Source of the DNA: Roseobacter sp. MH60115
GTDB taxonomy: Bacteria; Pseudomonadota; Alphaproteobacteria; Rhodobacterales; Rhodobacteraceae
Reading direction: 5' to 3'
NCBI RefSeq assembly: GCF_015644665.1
Contig: NZ_JADOBQ010000005.1
Span: forward strand, 1-64,000
Length of the DNA: 64,000 bases
The number at the start of each line of letters is the position of its first letter. Positions within the stretch are counted from its first letter, which is position 1. This document shows, one piece after another, positions 36,654 through 45,601 of the stretch. Both the position numbers and the translations under genes were made by a program. The notes beneath the pieces were generated by a model that was given only the letters and a program-made list of their open reading frames with translations, searched no databases and was not told where the DNA came from.

Positions 36654-37517
36654 CTACCAGGCTGCCTGGTATTCTGCGTCCTTGGCGGCGGTCTGATGGG
36701 CGCGCCGCCGCTTTTCCTCGATCATACCGGCGATCCGGCTCATGGCGATGCCGCGCATGATCATGCTTGCGGGAAGGAAGGCCCATGCGGTGATCGTCCA
36801 GATGAGGGTTTGCGGGTTCTCCAGTGAGACGGGGTCTATCAGATCGGAGGCGGCCTTGACCACTGCCGGGATGACGAAGGGCAACAGAAATCCAAAGGCG
36901 ATGTTGAAGCGGGCATCCCGCTGCAACCGGTAGAGCACGTCCCCCCCCGTCGTGGGATCGAAAAGCGGCAGGTTGACCCAGACATTGAAGGCCCCGTTGC
37001 GCACGGGCCAGTTCCACAGGCGCACCAGCGCGCCAAAGGCAACCATGGCGATCAGTGAGATCAGGTAGGATATACCTGCTGCCGACCGGACTTCATCGAT
37101 CATTTCAGCCGAAGCGTCATGGGGCAACATCAACACGATCAGGCGGACAGGGGAAAACGGGAAGTCGATGGCATTTCCGACGATTGTCCCGATCGCGGCA
37201 ATGCCCTGGCTCATCGAATTCAGGTCGGAACCGCCCCGGGCAATTGCGGTGAGCAGAAATACGGTGAGAAACACCGTCACGAACCGTAGCCGGTTGAACG
37301 GGGCGGCGTCTCGGAACTCCACGATACTGGGCGAGGGCGAATTATACTCCGCAAATGTCAGAAAGGCGGCAAGCAGTGCGGCGAGCACGACAAGTTGCGA
37401 TTGATCTGATGTGACTTCGGGCAGCAAAATAGCTGGCGTGGCGATCAAAAGCGCCACAAACAGTCCGCGCATAAGCGCGCCTGACATACGTACAAGCATC
37501 CGTTTTCTTCCCTTCAA
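36654..37517 (-). CDS. multi-pass membrane protein, unknown function
   Basis: 287 residues with about six hydrophobic helices, a cytoplasmic N-terminus rich in basic residues and a charged C-terminal tail. I recognise no domain. The gene lies directly upstream of the nuclease gene on the same strand and both fall inside the leu neighbourhood, so co-transcription is likely. Confidence 0.7.
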   Translation of the reverse strand: MKGRKRMLVRMSGALMRGLFVALLIATPAILLPEVTSDQSQLVVLAALLAAFLTFAEYNSPSPSIVEFRDAAPFNRLRFVTVFLTVFLLTAIARGGSDLNSMSQGIAAIGTIVGNAIDFPFSPVRLIVLMLPHDASAEMIDEVRSAAGISYLISLIAMVAFGALVRLWNWPVRNGAFNVWVNLPLFDPTTGGDVLYRLQRDARFNIAFGFLLPFVIPAVVKAASDLIDPVSLENPQTLIWTITAWAFLPASMIMRGIAMSRIAGMIEEKRRRAHQTAAKDAEYQAAW

Positions 37518-37730
37518 ACTGGTCAGGCGCGATTCGTTGCCGTGCCTTGTCCCAACTTGATGCCACCGGGGCGGTGGTCTGCTGCCTTACCTTGCCCCAA
37601 CAGTGACATCACTCGTCTTCGTCCCACAAGTGTCATGGTTAACAAGAGGCAATACATTGGGCGTTTTCAGGGAAGGGGTGGTGCGTTCTTGCATCAATAC
37701 TGTGGCGAAAAACGGGCAAAACCCAAGATA

Positions 37731-37757
37731 TAGTGGGCACCGATGAAGTGCCCACTA
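37731..37757. terminator. inverted repeat downstream of leuD, possible terminator
   Basis: TAGTGGGCAC and GTGCCCACTA form a perfect ten-base-pair stem with a seven-base loop, 57 bases beyond the leuD stop. A strong T run is lacking on either side, so this may be a Rho-dependent or processing structure instead of a classic intrinsic terminator. Confidence 0.45.
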
Positions 37758-37813
37758 AAGCCGTATCAATGTTTGTTGTGGTCGCGACCTTGGTCGCCCG
37801 CCGGTGATGGGGC

Positions 37814-38419
37814 TCAGACCCAGGGACGCGCCTGTGCCGCCGTGGCCTCGAAACTGTCGATGGAGGCTGCTTTTTCCATCGTCAGGCCGATGTCGTCGAG
37901 GCCGTTCATCAGGCAGTGCTTTTTGAACGGGTCGAGATCGAAGCTGAAGACCTCCCCATCCGAGCTGGTCACGGTCTGCGCGTCGAGGTCAATCGTCATG
38001 CGCGCGTTCGAGCCTTTCTCAGCGTCCTTCATCAACAGATCCACCTGCTCCTGCGGCAGCGCGATGGGCAGAATGCCGTTCTTGAAACAGTTGTTGTAGA
38101 AGATATCCGCAAACGACGGCGCGATCACGCAGCGGATGCCAAAGTCCTTGATCGCCCAAGGTGCGTGTTCCCGCGAGGAGCCACAGCCGAAGTTATCGCC
38201 TGCCACCAGAATTTCCGCCTCGCGATAGGCGTCCTTGTTGAGCACGAAATCAGGGATTTCTTTGCCATCGTCATCATAGCGCATCTCGTCAAAGAGGTTC
38301 ACGCCAAGACCGGACCGCTTGATGGTTTTCAGGAACTGCTTGGGAATGATCATGTCCGTGTCGACATTGATCAGCGGCATCGGGGCGGCAATCCCGGTCA
38401 GGGTATTGAACTTGTCCAT
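37814..38419 (-). CDS. leuD: 3-isopropylmalate dehydratase small subunit
   Basis: 201 residues from the ATG at 38419, which has GGAGAG before it. It pairs with LeuC to isomerise 2- to 3-isopropylmalate. Family landmarks: [17 protein letters not shown], then [16 protein letters not shown] (the swivel-domain substrate loop) and [16 protein letters not shown]. The gene lies 115 bases downstream of leuC on the same strand. Confidence 0.96.
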   Translation of the reverse strand: MDKFNTLTGIAAPMPLINVDTDMIIPKQFLKTIKRSGLGVNLFDEMRYDDDGKEIPDFVLNKDAYREAEILVAGDNFGCGSSREHAPWAIKDFGIRCVIAPSFADIFYNNCFKNGILPIALPQEQVDLLMKDAEKGSNARMTIDLDAQTVTSSDGEVFSFDLDPFKKHCLMNGLDDIGLTMEKAASIDSFEATAAQARPWV

Positions 38420-38533
38420 TTTGTCTCTCCTCGCCTTCAAAAGGCTGTCGGTTTCTCAACCGTGTCTTGGGGGGTGTAAAGCACGAAACCTGCAACCAGC
38501 AGGTAGGGTGGGCTTTCAGGCCACCCCTTGCGG

Positions 38534-39940
38534 TCACATCAATTCGCGTACATCCGTCAGTTTTCCGGTGATCGCCGCTGCTGCCGCCATCGCAGGCGAC
38601 ATCAGATGCGTGCGTCCGCCGCGGCCCTGCCGTCCCTCGAAATTGCGGTTCGAGGTCGCGGCACAGCGCTCACCCGGCTGCAATTGGTCCGGGTTCATCG
38701 CCAGACACATGGAACAGCCAGCCAGACGCCACTCAAACCCGGCGTCCTTGAAAATATCCGCCAGACCTTCTTCCTCGGCCTGCGCGCGCACAAGGCCGGA
38801 GCCGGGCACAACCATCGCCCGCAGCCCGTCTTTCTTCTTCTTGCCCTTCAGAATGGCGGCGGCCGCGCGCAAATCCTCGATGCGGCCATTGGTGCAGGAG
38901 CCGATAAAGACCGTGTCGATCTCCACATCCGACAGCGGTGTGCCCGGCGTCAGGCCCATGTAGTCGAGCGAACGCTGAGCCGCGCCAACTTTCCCGCCTT
39001 CGAAATCATCCGCCGCTGGGACAGCAGCGGTAATCGGCAGCACATCCTCGGGCGAGGTGCCCCATGTGACCACCGGTGCGATGTCTTCACCCTTAAGCGT
39101 GATGACTTCATCCCAGGCGGCATCATCGTCGGAATAGAGCGTCTTCCACCAGTCCATGGCCGCTTCCCATTGCGCGCCCTTGGGCGCGTGCGGACGGCCT
39201 TTGCAGTATTCGAACGTCTTTTCATCCGGTGCGATCAGGCCTGCGCGCGCGCCACCCTCGATGGCCATGTTACATACGGTCATGCGACCTTCCATCGACA
39301 GATCGCGGATCGCCTCGCCGCAATATTCGATCACATAGCCGGTGCCGCCGGCGGTGCCGGTAGCCCCGATCACGCTCAGCGTGATGTCCTTGGCGGTCAC
39401 ACCGGGGCGCAGCTTGCCGGTGATCTCGACCTTCATGTTCTTCGATTTCTTCTGGATCAGCGTCTGGGTGGCCAGCACATGCTCGACCTCAGACGTCCCG
39501 ATACCATGGGCCAGCGCGCCAAAGGCACCGTGGGTGGCCGTATGGCTATCGCCGCACACAACGGTCATCCCCGGCAACGTCCACCCCTGCTCGGGACCTA
39601 CAATATGCACGATGCCCTGACGCACGTCGGACACCGGATAGTAGTGGATGCCAAAATCCTTGGCGTTTGTATCAAGGGCGGCTACCTGAATGGCGCTGTC
39701 CTCTGTCATGTTCGACGGATCTTCGCGCCCGGGCGTGGTGGGCACGTTGTGATCCGGCACAGCGATGGTTTTCTCCGGCGCGCGGACCTTGCGGCCGGTC
39801 ATGCGCAGACCTTCGAAGGCCTGCGGCGATGTCACCTCATGCACAAGGTGGCGGTCAATGTAGAGCAGGCAGGTGCCATCGTCGGCTTCATGCGCGACAT
39901 GGGCATCCCAGATTTTATCATAGAGCGTCTTGGGGGACAT
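38534..39940 (-). CDS. leuC: 3-isopropylmalate dehydratase large subunit
   Basis: 468 residues, normal for LeuC. It carries the [4Fe-4S] cluster; the ligands are the cysteines in [13 protein letters not shown] and in [11 protein letters not shown]. The N-terminal part has [16 protein letters not shown] and [25 protein letters not shown] lies before the start. It acts with LeuD in leucine synthesis, and leuB is on the same strand further downstream. Confidence 0.97.
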   Translation of the reverse strand: MSPKTLYDKIWDAHVAHEADDGTCLLYIDRHLVHEVTSPQAFEGLRMTGRKVRAPEKTIAVPDHNVPTTPGREDPSNMTEDSAIQVAALDTNAKDFGIHYYPVSDVRQGIVHIVGPEQGWTLPGMTVVCGDSHTATHGAFGALAHGIGTSEVEHVLATQTLIQKKSKNMKVEITGKLRPGVTAKDITLSVIGATGTAGGTGYVIEYCGEAIRDLSMEGRMTVCNMAIEGGARAGLIAPDEKTFEYCKGRPHAPKGAQWEAAMDWWKTLYSDDDAAWDEVITLKGEDIAPVVTWGTSPEDVLPITAAVPAADDFEGGKVGAAQRSLDYMGLTPGTPLSDVEIDTVFIGSCTNGRIEDLRAAAAILKGKKKKDGLRAMVVPGSGLVRAQAEEEGLADIFKDAGFEWRLAGCSMCLAMNPDQLQPGERCAATSNRNFEGRQGRGGRTHLMSPAMAAAAAITGKLTDVRELM

Positions 39941-40171
39941 AGGTCCTCTCCCGTAAAGTGAATTGGGTCAGATGGGGTGAAGCGCGCGCTTATAGTCGCG
40001 CCAGCACGGTATGGGTCGCCCCAAAGAAGCGTTCACGCAGGCGCGCGCGGTCATCCATATCAATGATGCGTATCATGCAGGATCAGATACAGCGCCAGAG
40101 GCCCTGCCGCAAGGGTTGCCGGGTTGTGACAGCCGTTTGTCTGTGTCACTTTCCGATGAAAAGGAGCGCCG

Positions 40172-41506
40172 ATGGAGACCGAAGAAGAACCTTTTGCCGC
40201 CGCATTGATGTCGGTTGACGAGATTTGGTTCCTCTTCACCAGTTTCCTGCAAAGCGTAATCACCCCCGGCTGGCGACAGAATCAGGTGCTGATCGTGCTG
40301 GGGCTGGCGGTGCTCTGCTACTTCCTGCACATCCTCTCGGGTCGCGTGATTGAAAATCAGGTGCGGGCGCGGGAAGGCTGGTCCAAGTGGCAGCTGCGCA
40401 TGATCGTCCAGATCAAACGGCGCATGGGGCTGGTCTGGTTCGCGCTGCTGGCCGGTGCCCTCTACGTGATCATGCAGCAGATCACCTGGCCTTCGCGGTC
40501 GTACTTCATCGGGCTTTCAGCCACGCTCGCCATTGTCTGGACCGGCATTGCCTATGCTGCCCGGCTGGTGCGCAACCGGTTCCTGCGGCGGCTGGTGACC
40601 TGGGCATTGTGGATTTATGCCACGCTCTATCTGGTGGGCGTCTCGGATGAGGTTTCCGAATTCCTCGATGATCTCGCGCTGGATGTCGGGGATTTCCACC
40701 TGTCGCTGCTCACTCTGATCACCGCGGCGGTGGTGATCGGCGTCTTCTTTACCGTGGCCCGGCTGATCAGTTCCACTACCGCCTCCAGCATTCGCAAGAA
40801 CGAAGACATCAGCCCGTCAATGCAGGTGCTGGCCGTCAAGGCGGTGCAGATCACCCTCTATGGCTTTGCCTTCTTCATGGGCGTCAAGGCCGTCGGGATA
40901 GACCTCACCGGGCTCGCGGTGCTCTCGGGTGCGATTGGTGTGGGCCTGGGTTTCGGCCTGCAGAAGGTCGTCTCGAACCTCGTGTCCGGCGTGATCATCC
41001 TGCTGGATAAATCGATCAAACCCGGCGATGTGATCAGCCTGGGCGAAACCTTTGGCTGGATCAATTCCCTTGGAGCGCGGTACGTGTCGGTTGTCACACG
41101 GGACGGCAAGGAATATCTTATCCCGAACGAGGACCTGATCACCAGTCAGGTGGTGAACTGGTCGCATTCCAATGAATTCGTGCGCCTCGATATCTTTTTC
41201 GGCACCTCCTACGGTTGTGATCCCCATCTGGTGCGCAAACTGGCAATCGAGGCGGCGGCGGATGTGGACCGGGTGCTGGCACATCCCAAGCTGCCGGTCT
41301 GTCACATCGTGGGCTTCGGCGACAGTTCGGTAGACTACATCCTGCGGTTCTGGATCAAGGATCCGACCGGCGGGCTGACCAACATCCGCGGCAACGTCTA
41401 TCTGGCGCTTTGGGATGTCTTCAAGGCGAACGATATCTCCATCCCGTTCCCGCAGCGGGAAGTGCGGATGCTGGGCGAGGAACAACCCTCTTTGCCGCAC
41501 GGTTAA
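40172..41506 (+). CDS. MscS-family mechanosensitive channel
   Basis: 444 residues. Four to six helices in the N-terminal part precede the MscS pore helix (LAVLSGAIGVGLGFGLQKVVSNLVSG) at about 250-275. The beta domain (DVISLGETFGWINSLGARYVSVVTRDGKEYLIPN) and the C-terminal alpha-beta domain follow. It opens when the membrane is stretched and protects against osmotic downshock. It is longer than E. coli MscS because of extra helices at the N-terminus. AAGGAG precedes the start. It is transcribed alone. Confidence 0.9.
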   Translation: METEEEPFAAALMSVDEIWFLFTSFLQSVITPGWRQNQVLIVLGLAVLCYFLHILSGRVIENQVRAREGWSKWQLRMIVQIKRRMGLVWFALLAGALYVIMQQITWPSRSYFIGLSATLAIVWTGIAYAARLVRNRFLRRLVTWALWIYATLYLVGVSDEVSEFLDDLALDVGDFHLSLLTLITAAVVIGVFFTVARLISSTTASSIRKNEDISPSMQVLAVKAVQITLYGFAFFMGVKAVGIDLTGLAVLSGAIGVGLGFGLQKVVSNLVSGVIILLDKSIKPGDVISLGETFGWINSLGARYVSVVTRDGKEYLIPNEDLITSQVVNWSHSNEFVRLDIFFGTSYGCDPHLVRKLAIEAAADVDRVLAHPKLPVCHIVGFGDSSVDYILRFWIKDPTGGLTNIRGNVYLALWDVFKANDISIPFPQREVRMLGEEQPSLPHG

Positions 41507-41612
41507 CGAAGATGGCCTTAACCAAAACCCTGTCATTGAAATGTCGCCAACCAATTGTTACCCTAAAAGAGCCCCAGCGCCGGGGGTCAGGCGGCGCGAC
41601 AAAAGGAGGACG

Positions 41613-41669
41613 ATGTCCTGTCTATCCATGCTGATGCAGCAAATGCTGCTCAAACACGGGCTGCGGTAA
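41613..41669 (+). CDS. 18-residue ORF coupled to rsfS
   Basis: An ATG seven bases after a perfect AGGAGG begins 18 codons, rich in methionine and leucine. The TAA stop shares one base with the rsfS ATG (TAATG). rsfS has no strong ribosome binding site of its own, so ribosomes probably reach it by finishing this peptide first. The peptide itself may have no function. Confidence 0.55.
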   Translation: MSCLSMLMQQMLLKHGLR

Positions 41670-42037
41670 TGGTCTCCGCACCCGACACAGCCACAAGCGA
41701 CCAGCTCCTGGCAACTATCCTTTCTTCCCTTTCCGACGACAAAGCCGAAGACATCGTGCAGATTGATCTGCGCGGCAAGACCGAGATTGGTGACTATATG
41801 GTCATCTGTTCCGGTCGCTCGACCCGGCAAGTGTCTTCCATTTCGGAAAAGCTCGCGCAGACGGTCAAAGATGAATACGGCCGCACTGCCAAGATGGAAG
41901 GCAAGGAGACCGGAGATTGGGTGTTGATCGACACAGGTGATGTGATCGTGCATGTCTTCCGTCCGGAAGTGCGCGAATTCTATCAGCTTGAGAAGATGTG
42001 GCAGCCCATGAGCGGCTCGGAGACAGCGGCCAACTGA
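41669..42037 (+). CDS. rsfS: ribosome silencing factor RsfS
   Basis: 122 residues. The block DDKAEDIVQIDLRGKTEIGDYMVICSGRSTRQVSSISEKL and then GDWVLIDTGDVIVHVFRPEVREFYQLEKMW is the complete RsfS (Iojap) family core. It binds ribosomal protein uL14 on the large subunit and blocks subunit joining when nutrients are scarce. It starts inside the stop codon of a tiny upstream ORF, and rlmH follows 24 bases later, the usual bacterial pair. Confidence 0.95.
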   Translation: MVSAPDTATSDQLLATILSSLSDDKAEDIVQIDLRGKTEIGDYMVICSGRSTRQVSSISEKLAQTVKDEYGRTAKMEGKETGDWVLIDTGDVIVHVFRPEVREFYQLEKMWQPMSGSETAAN

Positions 42038-42061
42038 TCCTTTGGGTGTGAGGCCGGTCTC

Positions 42062-42532
42062 ATGCGTGTGCATATCATTGCGGTTGGACGCCTGCGGGCG
42101 GGGCCGCAAAAGGACCTGATTGACGACTACTTACAGCGCTTCGACCGTACCGGTCGCGTCCTTGGCCTTGGCCCTGCGCGGGTGGTCGAGGTGGATGATC
42201 GCAAGGGTGGCGGCATGGCCGGGGAGGCTGCGCTGATCCGTCGGGCGATACCCGCGGGCGCGGTCGTTACTGTGATGGACGAACGCGGGCGTCTGGAAAC
42301 GTCGCCCGCATTCGCGCAGCGGCTTGCCGGGTGGCGCGATACCGGGCGCGGCGATCTGGCACTGGTGATCGGCGGCGCGGATGGGATTGACCCGGGCCTG
42401 AGGGCCGAGGCGGATTTCGCATTGTCCTTTGGCAAGATGGTCTGGCCGCATATGCTCGTCCGGGTGATGTTGACCGAGCAGCTCTATCGCGCCGCATCGA
42501 TCCTTGCAGGCGCGCCGTATCATCGGGATTGA
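42062..42532 (+). CDS. rlmH: 23S rRNA pseudouridine-1915 N3-methyltransferase RlmH
   Basis: 156 residues, the standard length of this SPOUT methyltransferase. The S-adenosylmethionine knot appears as VTVMDERG, LVIGGADGID and LSFGKMVWPHMLVRVMLTEQLYRA, with the conserved C-terminal tyrosine/histidine (YHRD). It methylates pseudouridine 1915 in helix 69 of 23S rRNA. It is co-transcribed with rsfS. Confidence 0.96.
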   Translation: MRVHIIAVGRLRAGPQKDLIDDYLQRFDRTGRVLGLGPARVVEVDDRKGGGMAGEAALIRRAIPAGAVVTVMDERGRLETSPAFAQRLAGWRDTGRGDLALVIGGADGIDPGLRAEADFALSFGKMVWPHMLVRVMLTEQLYRAASILAGAPYHRD

Positions 42533-42602
42533 TGGCTGGGACGCACCGGTGGCGTGTTGGCGGTCCGGGCTTTCCGGTCCAGATGGGGGTGTGTGTCAGG
42601 TC

Positions 42603-43508
42603 TCAGATATGCCCCCCGGAAATCGACGTGTTGAACGCGCCGCGCAGCAGCTTTGCCGCTGGAGACAAAGTGCCTGCTGCGCTCCAGGCGATGCCGACAT
42701 CCATGGTGGGAATGGCCTCTGCGAGATCAATTCTCTCCACGCGCCTGCCATCCAGCGTCCAGGGACGATAGATAACATCACTCAGAATCGTCACGGCCCG
42801 CCCGGCGGCCACGAGACTGCGCACGGCTTCCACCGAGGTTGAGATGAGTTTGATTTCGGGATGGCCCGTGAGGTCGGTCCAATAGGCCAGCCCCTGTTTG
42901 TCCGCATCATCGGACCTCAGCACGGCGTAGGGATGTTTGGCGACATCTGTCAGGGTCACTGTCTTTTGGCGGGTCAGGGGGTGATCCACGCTGACCCACA
43001 GACGTCGCGGTGATCTGTGAAAGGTCCGGCTTTTCAGACCCGCGCCTGACGTGAGGTTGGAGGTCAGGACCAGAGCCAAATCCAATTGATCTTCAACGAG
43101 GGCTTGCTCGAGGACCTCCCTGGGTTCTTCCGTGAGTTCAACGTCGATGCGGGGGTGCTGGCGCGTAAAATGCTCGATCACCGGGATGGCAAAGTAGCTG
43201 GAAAGCGTCCAGCTCATGCCAAGGCGGACCCGGCCCGTTACCGCATCGTCGGTGGCCTCTACACTCTTCATGGCGGCTTCAAAGGAGACGGCAATGTCGC
43301 GGGCATGATGCCGGAACTGCTGTCCGGCTCTGGTCAGCCGCAGCCCGGTTGGCAGGCGGTCGAACAGCGCTGTGCCCAACATTCCCTCCATATCCTTGAT
43401 CGAAAGGGTCACGGCGGATTGCGATACGTTGAGCGCTCTGGCCGCCGCGGAAACCTGTCCCGCATCGACAACGGCGAGAAAGTACCTGATCTGTCGATGG
43501 GTCAGCAT
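42603..43508 (-). CDS. LysR-family transcriptional regulator
   Basis: 301 residues with an N-terminal winged helix-turn-helix (THRQIRYFLAVVDAGQVSAAARALNVSQSAVTLSIKDME) and a periplasmic-binding-like effector domain. It is divergent from the small ORF at 43601, with 92 AT-richer bases between the starts that likely hold shared promoters. The target and ligand are unknown; no transporter or enzyme gene adjoins it. Confidence 0.88.
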   Translation of the reverse strand: MLTHRQIRYFLAVVDAGQVSAAARALNVSQSAVTLSIKDMEGMLGTALFDRLPTGLRLTRAGQQFRHHARDIAVSFEAAMKSVEATDDAVTGRVRLGMSWTLSSYFAIPVIEHFTRQHPRIDVELTEEPREVLEQALVEDQLDLALVLTSNLTSGAGLKSRTFHRSPRRLWVSVDHPLTRQKTVTLTDVAKHPYAVLRSDDADKQGLAYWTDLTGHPEIKLISTSVEAVRSLVAAGRAVTILSDVIYRPWTLDGRRVERIDLAEAIPTMDVGIAWSAAGTLSPAAKLLRGAFNTSISGGHI

Positions 43509-43600
43509 ATCAGTTTTTCCAATATTGTATATTTGGAGTCTGAATTTTCAATACATAGAGGCTTGTGTCAATCTCACGCTGAACTGTCAGGAGCTCGGCC

Positions 43601-43897
43601 ATGAAACACCAACGCATTCAGCCGCATCACGCGGACACTGCGATACCCGGCCTCGCCGATGAGGCAGTGGAAGCGCGTGCGTTCAAGGCGTTGGGAGCAC
43701 GGCGTGAACCTCTGGAAGCTGCAAAGGAAACGATTACACTCTTCCAGTTTCCGGATGATCGGACCCTCCTGGCGCGTATTCGGAACTGGTGGCAGTTGCG
43801 CAAGGCGCGCGCGCAACCTCTGCCCATGGAAGAGGTCATGGACACTGCGGAGGAGCCCCGGTGGCGCGGACATTGGGCAACAGTGAAGTATCTGTAG
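43601..43897 (+). CDS. small hypothetical protein
   Basis: 98 residues, soluble and charged, with CAGGAG eight bases before the ATG. It has no motif I recognise; the central part (LFQFPDDRTLLARIRNWWQLRKARAQ) is probably helical. It is divergent from the LysR gene and may be its target. Confidence 0.5.
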   Translation: MKHQRIQPHHADTAIPGLADEAVEARAFKALGARREPLEAAKETITLFQFPDDRTLLARIRNWWQLRKARAQPLPMEEVMDTAEEPRWRGHWATVKYL

Positions 43898-43962
43898 CGA
43901 CCGCCCTAACGGCCTTGCGAATGCAGTTCAGGAGAGGCTCGCACCACTTGGCGCAACCGGTG

Positions 43963-44430
43963 TCAGCCTATCTGAAAAATCCGTGAAGCCGTTGCATCTT
44001 TCAGCTCCTGAGGAGGCAGGCTGAAAACAGCATTTGGTGCGCCAGCCGCTGCCCAAACGAGATCGTGGTCAAGCAGGGCCGTGTCCATCCAGGTGTCTGT
44101 CGCTGACAAATGCCCAAGAGGCGCAACGCCCCCAATGGCAAAACCTGTCTCAGATCGAACCCGTTTCGGATCGGCCCTGATCAAGGGTTCTCCGAAAACC
44201 TCGGCGGCCTGCTCCAGATCGACGGTGTGTTTCCCGCTCACCAGAAGCAGCTTCAGCTTGCCTGTCTCGGCACCCTCAAAAATCATCGATTTGACGATCT
44301 GCCCAACGGAGCACTTGCAGGCGGTCGCGGCATCCTCTGCCGTTCGCGTCGATTCCGGCATGTGCTGAATGGTGGCGTCCAGCTTCAAATCTTCAAGCGC
44401 CTTTTGCACTCGGTTTACACTCTTAGACAT
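43963..44430 (-). CDS. YbaK/EbsC-type aminoacyl-tRNA deacylase
   Basis: 155 residues of the YbaK/ProX editing family. It contains the conserved lysine in GQIVKSMIFEG and the GGVAPLGH loop, and its length matches the short EbsC-like branch. Such enzymes hydrolyse misacylated tRNA such as Cys-tRNA-Pro in trans. It is divergent from the GntR regulator at 44515; the shared 84-base spacer holds an inverted repeat. Confidence 0.88.
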   Translation of the reverse strand: MSKSVNRVQKALEDLKLDATIQHMPESTRTAEDAATACKCSVGQIVKSMIFEGAETGKLKLLLVSGKHTVDLEQAAEVFGEPLIRADPKRVRSETGFAIGGVAPLGHLSATDTWMDTALLDHDLVWAAAGAPNAVFSLPPQELKDATASRIFQIG

Positions 44431-44431
44431 C

Positions 44432-44458
44432 TGTATCCTCTAGATTCATCTGGATACA
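44432..44458. promoter_or_regulatory. inverted repeat in a divergent promoter region, possible GntR operator
   Basis: TGTATCC and GGATACA flank 13 bases, and a further GTATACAAAT follows at about 44470. GTATAC-type sites are common for FCD regulators of the GntR family. It lies between the ybaK-like gene and the GntR gene, so it may control both. Confidence 0.5.
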
Positions 44459-44514
44459 AGTTTTACAATAGTATACAAATCGTCAAGTTTGATGATTTCG
44501 ATTGGGAACGAGCC

Positions 44515-45213
44515 ATGACACGCAAGATCATCCGGGACGGGCAAACCGCAGAGGAAATCGCCGCGGCTTTGCGTACAGAGATCATTGCGGGCAAACACCC
44601 GCCGGAGACCATGTTGTTCCAGGAAGAACTGGCGGAACGCTTTCAGACCAGCAGAATGCCAATCAGGGAAAGCCTCAAAATCCTGGAAAGGGAGGGGCTT
44701 GTCCTCCTCCCGGCAAATCGCAGCGCGGTGGTTGCGCCCCTGGATGTGGAGAGTTTCGTGGAGATCAACGAAATGCGGGCGGTTGCGGAGCCGCTTGCGC
44801 TGAGACACGCGATCCCCGAGCTTACAAACCGCCTGATTGCGCAGGCTGAGGCGATACAGGATGACGCAGAAAAATCAGATATCGCGGAGTTCGCCGCGTT
44901 GAACCGGGCGTTTCACATGACCCTGTTAGGCCCTTGCGCACGCCCTAGATTGCTGTCCCATATTGCGTCGCTGAACCATCTGTCCCAGCGGTACTTTCAC
45001 ACCGTTGCCGTCGAATTGGAGTATTCTGCAAGCTCACACAAGGAGCATCGTGCACTGCTTGCGGCGTGCGCTGCCCGAGACGCAGCGGCCGCCTGTGCGA
45101 TTTTGCAGGACCACATCGAGGCCGCCAGCCGGTTGATGGAGGATGCATTGCGCGCCAAGGGGGCCGCGCCATCAAGCGCGCGCACGGAGGAAAGGTTGCA
45201 ATCCGCGCGCTAG
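44515..45213 (+). CDS. GntR-family regulator, FCD type
   Basis: 232 residues from the ATG at 44515. The winged helix (MLFQEELAERFQTSRMPIRESLKILEREGLV) is followed by a helical FCD ligand-binding domain with the histidine pattern FHMTL and SHKEHRALL. It is divergent from the ybaK-like gene and lies 1.2 kb before glcDEF, so it might also regulate glycolate oxidation, though nothing in the sequence proves this. The stop overlaps the convergent gene by four bases. Confidence 0.87.
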   Translation: MTRKIIRDGQTAEEIAAALRTEIIAGKHPPETMLFQEELAERFQTSRMPIRESLKILEREGLVLLPANRSAVVAPLDVESFVEINEMRAVAEPLALRHAIPELTNRLIAQAEAIQDDAEKSDIAEFAALNRAFHMTLLGPCARPRLLSHIASLNHLSQRYFHTVAVELEYSASSHKEHRALLAACAARDAAAACAILQDHIEAASRLMEDALRAKGAAPSSARTEERLQSAR

Positions 45214-45560
45214 GGCAGGTTAATCACCCTGGTCTCCGGATTCCAGCCACCCGGCAGATCGCGTGCCTGTACTTGCACTTGTGTTGTCCCTTCCGGAATA
45301 CGCACGCCGGAGAGGGAGCGGGTAAACGGCTGCTCTTCCACATGCGGATGCGCCAGCTCACGGATCGCAAGCTGATTGCCCTGCATGTCCAGAATGCGCC
45401 AGGCGTCGGCGTAGTGGTCCCACCCGGTGTCAGGGTGCGAGATCGTTACGTCGAAACGCCAGGTATCGCCGCTTTTGCGGGCCTTCACATTGTCGATTTG
45501 CGGTGGTTCGGCAAACGCGGGAGCCGAGGCCAGAAGCAGTGCCAGAAATGCATATTTCAT
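45210..45560 (-). CDS. small periplasmic protein, unknown function
   Basis: 116 residues from the ATG at 45560, which starts a clean signal peptide (cut after AFA-EP). The mature domain of about 95 residues is beta-rich with WRFDVTISHPDTGWDHYADAWRI and looks like a single immunoglobulin-like or C2-like fold. Similar short proteins are common in Rhodobacterales, as far as I remember, without a known role. Its stop overlaps the GntR stop on the other strand. Confidence 0.72.
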   Translation of the reverse strand: MKYAFLALLLASAPAFAEPPQIDNVKARKSGDTWRFDVTISHPDTGWDHYADAWRILDMQGNQLAIRELAHPHVEEQPFTRSLSGVRIPEGTTQVQVQARDLPGGWNPETRVINLP

Positions 45561-45601
45561 TTTAAGATGAACCAAATCATACCCTCTCTACGCTGCCCAA
45601 T

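Noticed and set aside
38528-39961. A long open frame opposite leuC
   Set aside because: Antisense shadow of a confidently assigned gene; no ribosome binding site or recognisable domain.
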